Assembly (NCBI RefSeq): GCF_900541275.1
Contig: NZ_UQJH01000001.1
Span: 310,001-374,000 of the forward strand
Source of the DNA: an uncultured Porphyromonas sp.
Lineage (GTDB): Bacteria; Bacteroidota; Bacteroidia; Bacteroidales; Porphyromonadaceae
Length of the DNA: 64,000 bases
Direction: 5' to 3'
Below, in pieces: positions 59,126-64,000 of this stretch (position 1 is the first letter of the stretch; every line of letters starts with the position of its first letter). The translations under genes and the position numbers were made by a program. The notes under the pieces were generated by a model. It saw only the letters and a program-made list of their open reading frames with translations. It did no database searches and was not told the origin of the DNA.

Positions 59126-60070
59126 TCAATTATCAGCGTCGGTGGGAGGATTATTCTCCAGCCAAAGCCGGCAGTTGCGCGTCATCCACTTATAGTTAGC
59201 TCTGCGGGCAGGGCTTTGCTGAAATATTCTGTGGTACTCCTCCAGCGACATCTCTGTGATATCCTCGCGACTTAGGTCGAGGATCGTATCGTAGGAGGGG
59301 AAGAGCTTAGTCGGCTGTGGTCGGTGATTAAAAGGGCAGGCATCCTGGCAGCTGTCGCAGCCGAAGAGCCTATTACCCATCCGTCGACTCAGCTCCGGCG
59401 ACACCTCATCGTGGTGCTCGACAGTCAGGTAACTGACACAGCGTCGAGCATCCATCCCCTCCGGTGAGAGCGCACCTGTCGGACAGGCGTCCAGGCAACG
59501 ATGACAGGAGCCACAGAGCGGTCTACGGACCGGATGCTCCGACTCCAGATCAAGAGTCGTCAGCATCTCAGCAAGGAAAAAGAAGCTGCCCATCCCTGGG
59601 ATGATCATACAGCGATTCTTCCCTATGAAGCCTATACCCGCCTCGCTCGCCCAATACCGCTCGAGGAAAGGTACACTGCCTGAGATGCAGCGAAATGAGT
59701 GTGGCGCCACTCGCTCATTAATCCCTTCGCCAAGGCGTACCAGTGCCTCCGTCAGCACATCGTGGTAGTCCGGTCCGTAGGCATACTTAGCCACCTGCGG
59801 AGCCTCCTTGGGCTGCTGCCTCAAGGGATAATACGAAGCTGCCACCACGATAACCGAGCGAGCACCCGGGAGGATCTTGTCGATGGGATTCTTCCTCACC
59901 TCGACATTCTTGGACATGTAGCTCATACCCGCCTCCTTGCCCTCCTCAAGCCAGTGGTCGAGGTAGGACTGGTGCTCATCCGACACCTCGCCGAGCCGAG
60001 CAAAGCCTACTGCATCAAAGCCATACTCCCTACCAGCCTCACGGATGAGCGGTCGCAGGTCTTGAGTCAT
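59126..60070 (-). CDS. queG: Epoxyqueuosine reductase
   Basis: This 314-residue cobalamin-dependent iron-sulfur enzyme performs the last step of queuosine synthesis in tRNA. Two ferredoxin-like cysteine groups are visible: CGSCHRCLDACPTGAL and CDSCQDACPFN. An N-terminal substrate region has AREYGFDAVGFARLG and SMSYMSKNVEVR. The usual RCVSYLTVEH motif follows the first cluster. Length is at the shorter end of the family. The ATG at 60070 overlaps the stop of the DUF2723 gene as ATGA, and uvrA follows after 21 bp. No other queuosine gene is seen in the window. Confidence 0.92.
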   Translation of the reverse strand: MTQDLRPLIREAGREYGFDAVGFARLGEVSDEHQSYLDHWLEEGKEAGMSYMSKNVEVRKNPIDKILPGARSVIVVAASYYPLRQQPKEAPQVAKYAYGPDYHDVLTEALVRLGEGINERVAPHSFRCISGSVPFLERYWASEAGIGFIGKNRCMIIPGMGSFFFLAEMLTTLDLESEHPVRRPLCGSCHRCLDACPTGALSPEGMDARRCVSYLTVEHHDEVSPELSRRMGNRLFGCDSCQDACPFNHRPQPTKLFPSYDTILDLSREDITEMSLEEYHRIFQQSPARRANYKWMTRNCRLWLENNPPTDADN

Positions 60071-63000
60071 TGCTTCGATGCCCCGGAGAGCTGGTTGTAT
60101 ATCTGCAGGTAAGCCTTGCTGTAGTAGTCACAGTCCTTGCCATACTTCGTCTCCAGACCGCCACCATGGGTGCGATTGAGCCGCATGAGCTCCTCCGCAA
60201 CAATGATCTCACGCTCAATCTCAGGCATACAGGTGATGAAGTCCCTGTCACTGAGACGGAAGAACCAGTCTAGGTCTCTCAGGCTCCGATCAAGCATCAG
60301 CGAGGTGATCTCCTCAGCGTCAGCAGTCATCCCTGCATCGTAGAAGGCTCCCACGAGGGGAAGTGAGGAGGCTCCATGAGGCACCACCTCATCGAGGATG
60401 GCAGTCCTGGATCGCTTCAGCACCTCCCGTGCTCGGATCGAGTCACCACGGGCTATAAGTCCCTTAGCCAGCGGAGCAAAGATCATGCTCCGGTACGTCT
60501 CCAGCATTCGCCGGGCATTCTCATCCATATAGGTCTCTGCGCGATCAGCTCCGGCCCAGCGGAAGCGCTCCATCACATTGGTGTACATCCGCTCCACATC
60601 GACCTCACTCGAGGTCCCCTTGGTCCGGATCGGGAGCACCTGATAGGCCATACCGGTCTGTCGGAAGTAAGGGGTAAGTCCCATGCGATTGGACTCGCCG
60701 ACCGTGATGCAGAAGTAGATCGGTCGCTTCCATTGATTAGCCTCGATCATATCGTAGGAGACCAGCTCCTCCTTGCCGAGATAGCTCTTGCCCGCAAAGT
60801 CATAGAGCGTCACCGGACCCTTCACAAGCGCTGTATCACTTGGGTAAAGGATGCCGCGATGTATCAGATCCTCAGGGTCGTAACGAAGGGCCACCTTAGT
60901 GCTGGGCAGGTAGTCCACCTTCTGCACAATACCAGGGATATCCTTGGTGGAGGGGTCATCGGAGCCGATGAAGTCAAGTGCGTGCCTCAGCTCCAGCGTA
61001 TCCCTCATCACCGGCACCACATAAGCGATGCCACGCTTGTCACCCCCATACTCCTTCAGACCCCAAGTAATGGGCATTGGAGCCGCCTCGTAGGTTTGCT
61101 TCTTCATCTGCTCGATGTACCAGTCCGCCTGCAGGTAGGAGGAGTTGCAGACCTTCAGGTCAGTCCGCACTCCCTCCACCTCCTGCGCATACCAGAGGGG
61201 GAAGGTATCGTTGTCTCCATTGCAGTAGATGATCCCATTTGGCTCGCAACTATTGAGGTAGTTATTCCCCGTATCGGCTGCGAGACGACGCCCTGAGCGG
61301 TCGTGATCGTCCCAGTTTTGCCACGCCACTAAGGTCGGCACGAGGAGGCAGAGGGCTGTCAGAACGAGAGCCAGAGCACTCTTCTTCCTGCTTCTCTCCC
61401 CGGTGATGAGGTCATAGAGACCGAAGACACCACACCCGATCCAGATACTAAAGGCGTAGAAAGACCCCGCGTAGGAGTAGTCTCGCTCGCGCACCTGATA
61501 AGGCGTCTGATTGACATACAGCACGATGGCTATACCGGTCATAAAGAAGAGCGAGAGGATGATCCAGAAATTTTGCCTACTCCGCTCACGTCGGCTCAGC
61601 AACTGAGCAATCAGTCCGAGAAGACCGAGTATGAGGGGCAGCATAAAGTAGCGGTTGTGTCCGGGATTGTCGGTCACAAAGGAGGGCAGCTCTGTCTGTG
61701 GACCGAGGAAGAGCCCATCGATGAAGGGGATACCTGTGATCCAATTACCCTTCGTCAGCTCTCCCTGCCCCTGTATATCATTTTGGCGACCGGAGAAGTT
61801 CCAAAGGAAGTACCTCCAGTACATATAATTGAGCTGGTAGGAGAAGAAGTAACGGAGGTTCTCCCCGAAGGTCGGTAGCGTCACCGTCTCCACCTTGCCT
61901 GCTTGATTGACCGTCTTCGTCTCACCCTTCACCTCACCCCAGATCTCATACCCCTCCTTGAAGTGTGGCATCATATTGCTGTAGACGCGCGGGAAGAGCA
62001 TCTTCATATCGCTCCGGTAGACCAGCGAGCTACTCTCCTGACGCTCGTAGTGATCGGGATCATCGGGAGAGAGCTTATTCGCCCGGGCATAGGTGACCTT
62101 GGTAGTGGTCACCGGACGCCCTTGGGCGTCGTACTCCGGCAGTGAGGCGTAGGTCTGACCATAGATGAGGGGAGTACTACCATACTGCTCACGCGAGAGG
62201 TAGTATCGGAGGGCAAAGACATCAGCAGGAGTATTCTGATTCATCGGAATATCCGAGTTGGCTCGCACAAGGATCACGCCATAAGTGCTGATACCGGCAA
62301 AGAGAAGCCCCATCGCCATCGTCAGGTGAGCTAGCCTGTGAGCATCTGTCCGCTTGGAGTACCACAAATACCAGACGATGGCAGCGATCACGATGATGGG
62401 GACGACCCAACCGCTCCCCATAAATGGGATCCCGAGCAGGATGCAGGTGGAGAGGAAGCCCACCCGGAGGAGTGTCATCGGCACGGGTCGTCTCATCGAT
62501 GCATAGAGGGTGAGCCCCATCACAAGAGCCAGCACGAGGACGTAGCAGATCAGACCGCTATTATAGCTGAGACCAAGGGTATTGACGAAGAAGAGGTCAA
62601 AGTATCCCGCCACCTCCGGCACACCCGGGATGATCCCAAAGAGGATCACTGCGATGAGGACAAAGGACAGTAGCGTAGCTACCAGTCCACCCCTCCACGT
62701 TGCCTTTTCCGTCCGCTTGAAGTAGTACACCAGTGCCATCGCAGGGATAGCCAGCAGATTGAGCAGGTGCACACCCACACTCAGTCCCATAAGGTACGCT
62801 GTCAGCAGGAGCCAGCGATCCTCCTTGATCGGATTGCGCGTCTCCTCCCACTTCAGTATGAGGTAGAAGACGAGAGCTGTGAAGAAACTCGAGAAGGCAT
62901 ACACCTCACTCTCCACCGCACTATACCAAAATGTGTCAGTGAAGGCGTAGGTGAGCGAACCCACCAGGGCACTACCCAGAGCGATCCACGCATAGTCGGC

Positions 63001-63366
63001 AGGCATCTCAGCCTCCTCACGCCACGAGGCAGTGCGGAGGATAAAGGACCGCCGGATCAGGTGGCTTATCGTCCGGAAAAGAAGTAGTATCGTCAGACCG
63101 GAGAGGAGCCCACTCAGCGCATTGCCCGCAATGGCAATCCAATCGCCATGAGCTGGGAAAAGCTCAGCAAAGGCATTGTACGCCAGCATATAGAATGGCG
63201 CGCCCGGCGGGTGTCCCACCTCTAACTTATGGAAGGTGGTGATAAACTCCGGACAGTCCCATACCGAGGCACTCTTCTCCATGGTCACCCAGTAGACGAT
63301 GGCAGAGATGGCAAAGACGAGCCAGCTCATACCACGCTCCAGGCGCTTATAGTTACTTCGTTGCAT
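60067..63366 (-). CDS. DUF2723 membrane protein (glycosyltransferase-like)
   Basis: The ATG at 63366 gives 1099 residues beginning MQRSNYKRLERGMSW; upstream in-frame starts at 63393 and 63417 would be nearly on the -7 element. The N-terminal half has about ten or more hydrophobic helices. Family motifs include SVWDCPEFITTFHKLEVGHP near residues 35-54 and YNSGLICYVLVLAL. The C-terminal half is soluble, with YCNGDNDTFPLWYAQEVEGV and IYFCITVGESN. DUF2723 proteins are related to protein O-mannosyltransferase-type GT-C enzymes and are ubiquitous in Bacteroidetes, where they are thought to glycosylate proteins or lipids. Its stop overlaps queG by ATGA. Confidence 0.9.
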   Translation of the reverse strand: MQRSNYKRLERGMSWLVFAISAIVYWVTMEKSASVWDCPEFITTFHKLEVGHPPGAPFYMLAYNAFAELFPAHGDWIAIAGNALSGLLSGLTILLLFRTISHLIRRSFILRTASWREEAEMPADYAWIALGSALVGSLTYAFTDTFWYSAVESEVYAFSSFFTALVFYLILKWEETRNPIKEDRWLLLTAYLMGLSVGVHLLNLLAIPAMALVYYFKRTEKATWRGGLVATLLSFVLIAVILFGIIPGVPEVAGYFDLFFVNTLGLSYNSGLICYVLVLALVMGLTLYASMRRPVPMTLLRVGFLSTCILLGIPFMGSGWVVPIIVIAAIVWYLWYSKRTDAHRLAHLTMAMGLLFAGISTYGVILVRANSDIPMNQNTPADVFALRYYLSREQYGSTPLIYGQTYASLPEYDAQGRPVTTTKVTYARANKLSPDDPDHYERQESSSLVYRSDMKMLFPRVYSNMMPHFKEGYEIWGEVKGETKTVNQAGKVETVTLPTFGENLRYFFSYQLNYMYWRYFLWNFSGRQNDIQGQGELTKGNWITGIPFIDGLFLGPQTELPSFVTDNPGHNRYFMLPLILGLLGLIAQLLSRRERSRQNFWIILSLFFMTGIAIVLYVNQTPYQVRERDYSYAGSFYAFSIWIGCGVFGLYDLITGERSRKKSALALVLTALCLLVPTLVAWQNWDDHDRSGRRLAADTGNNYLNSCEPNGIIYCNGDNDTFPLWYAQEVEGVRTDLKVCNSSYLQADWYIEQMKKQTYEAAPMPITWGLKEYGGDKRGIAYVVPVMRDTLELRHALDFIGSDDPSTKDIPGIVQKVDYLPSTKVALRYDPEDLIHRGILYPSDTALVKGPVTLYDFAGKSYLGKEELVSYDMIEANQWKRPIYFCITVGESNRMGLTPYFRQTGMAYQVLPIRTKGTSSEVDVERMYTNVMERFRWAGADRAETYMDENARRMLETYRSMIFAPLAKGLIARGDSIRAREVLKRSRTAILDEVVPHGASSLPLVGAFYDAGMTADAEEITSLMLDRSLRDLDWFFRLSDRDFITCMPEIEREIIVAEELMRLNRTHGGGLETKYGKDCDYYSKAYLQIYNQLSGASKQ

Positions 63367-63405
63367 GCTTATCTTCTCAACCAATCGTGACATCACGATC
63401 AGTTG

Positions 63406-63413
63406 CAAAAATA
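63406..63413 (-). promoter_or_regulatory. Candidate -7 element of the DUF2723 operon
   Basis: The minus strand reads TATTTTTG, an exact TAnnTTTG match about 40 bp before the preferred ATG at 63366. No -33 box at the right spacing was seen. It supports the 63366 start over the upstream ones. Confidence 0.5.
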
Positions 63414-63532
63414 CCAATTTTTAGCCCAATGCCCCCTATGGAATGCCAACGCTCGTGCAACTAAGGAATGACCACAAAAGGGTACTCAAGGGCAGGGACT
63501 CCCCCTAAAACCAAAATTGATCTGAGAGAAAT

Positions 63533-63607
63533 CTAATACCGATATTAGTGAATCCTTATACCGGTATTAGAGAATACTAATACCGGTATAAGAAATACCC
63601 CTGAGGA
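63533..63607. repeat. Dispersed intergenic hairpin repeat, copy D (short form)
   Basis: Unit 1 CTAATACCGATATTAG (63533-63548) is identical to the other copies. One 22-bp unit, the spacer AGAATA and an inverted unit follow; the arms CTTATACCGGTATTAG and CTAATACCGGTATAAG are perfectly complementary. The changes relative to copy B are paired in both arms. The flank ACCCCTGAGGAG matches copy C. The ~340-bp gap around it (63367-63702) holds only this repeat and the DUF2723 promoter. Confidence 0.88.
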
Positions 63608-63702
63608 GGTGGTCGCTATCAGACTATTGCAAAATGGCATCGGACCAATGTATGTGACTCTTAACTGAGGAACTTGGTTTTTCAGTCAGGCGAATAAGAC
63701 GC

Positions 63703-64000
63703 TTACAGCCAGTGTGACATAAAGTCACTCATTTCCTTGGCCTTAGCCTCTAAGCGTGTCAGGTAGACAAACTGAGCCCACGCACGATCCCAATTGTGGT
63801 CCTTGTAGTCCGTCTTATAGTAGGTATCCCCATTGATGTAGTCGGTCAGGAATCGGACCGCCTGCATATAAGTCATCATACGACCGCCGTAGGGGATAAG
63901 TCGTGTCTCCGTCTCCGTGAGGAAGCTACTTGCTGAGGACATATAGCCCTCCACATACGACTTGAATATCTCCATATCCACACCAATCCTGGACTCATCG
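63703..64000 (-). CDS. Phosphotransferase-like protein, C-terminal fragment
   Basis: The reading frame is open to the right edge, so only the last ~98 residues are seen; a GTG at 63981 is inside the gene, not its start. Features are VEGYMSSASSFLTETETRLI, RMMTYMQAVRFLTDYINGD and YKTDYKDHNWDRAWAQFVYL. This ending matches, from memory, aminoglycoside phosphotransferase-fold sugar kinases of Bacteroidetes (such as N-acetylhexosamine 1-kinase-like proteins). The catalytic motifs lie outside the window, so the substrate cannot be assigned. Confidence 0.7.
   Translation of the reverse strand, partial: DESRIGVDMEIFKSYVEGYMSSASSFLTETETRLIPYGGRMMTYMQAVRFLTDYINGDTYYKTDYKDHNWDRAWAQFVYLTRLEAKAKEMSDFMSHWL

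Noticed and set aside
1..64000. tRNA, rRNA, insertion sequences, prophage or integrases
   Set aside because: No sequence with tRNA T-loop features, rRNA similarity, transposase or integrase motifs was recognised by reading both strands; a covariance-model search was not possible.

Overview
The window looks like a chromosomal segment of a Bacteroidota (Bacteroidetes) bacterium, probably a member of the Porphyromonas group. The evidence is a SusC/SusD pair, lipoproteins with short lipobox signals, fimbrillin-type lipoproteins, a protease with a type IX secretion C-terminal domain, DUF4294, DUF2723 and DUF5689 proteins, and promoters of the Bacteroidetes type (TTTG, 19-21 nt, TAnnTTTG). The genus is an inference; no rRNA or tRNA gene was seen in the window.

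Layout. 1-916 (minus): pyrE and the start of an SRPBCC-like gene. 1076-5999 (plus): a methionine operon, metY, metX and a fused aspartokinase/homoserine dehydrogenase, preceded by what reads as a complete Met-codon attenuator (promoter, 35-codon Met-rich leader peptide, protector hairpin, antiterminator and terminator). 6093-9098 (plus): murF and two ZIP metal transporters. 9225-9899: a DUF4294 protein. 9902-13763 (minus): topB and a phosphosugar mutase.

14431-32394 (plus) is a polysaccharide-utilisation-type locus: discoidin-like lipoprotein, SusC, SusD, endonuclease/exonuclease/phosphatase (EEP) family phosphoesterase, unknown lipoprotein, two PI-PLC-like lipoproteins, GH92 mannosidase with PA14, alkaline phosphatase, calcineurin-type phosphoesterase with PA14, XylR-like regulator and a GH63/trehalase-like glycosidase. 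Two PI-PLCs, three phosphoesterase types and an alpha-mannosidase together suggest a substrate such as GPI glycans, phosphatidylinositol mannosides or phosphomannan. This is the main candidate for an undescribed system.

32549-35973 (plus): a secreted trypsin-like protease with a type IX sorting domain and a thioredoxin-fold lipoprotein without a CxxC. 36064-40553 (minus): thiL, tsaB and topA. 40728-43199 (minus): a copper P-type ATPase. 43502-51876 (minus): a second surface locus made of a fimbrillin-nuclease fusion, a fimbrillin-like lipoprotein, a TonB-dependent receptor without SusD, a DUF5689 OB-fold lipoprotein and an EEP lipoprotein; it has a very good promoter at one end and a strong terminator at the other, and may scavenge extracellular nucleic acid. 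52061-63366 (minus): DUF2723 membrane protein, queG, uvrA, pcrA/uvrD and an MsbA-like ABC exporter, closely spaced. 63703-64000 (minus): the C-terminal end of a phosphotransferase-like protein.

Four copies of one intergenic repeat (near 13.93, 32.40, 43.33 and 63.53 kb) share an exact 16-bp unit, 22-bp tandem units and a terminal inverted repeat whose arms show compensatory changes. Most genes sit in tight co-directional operons with 4-bp ATGA overlaps.
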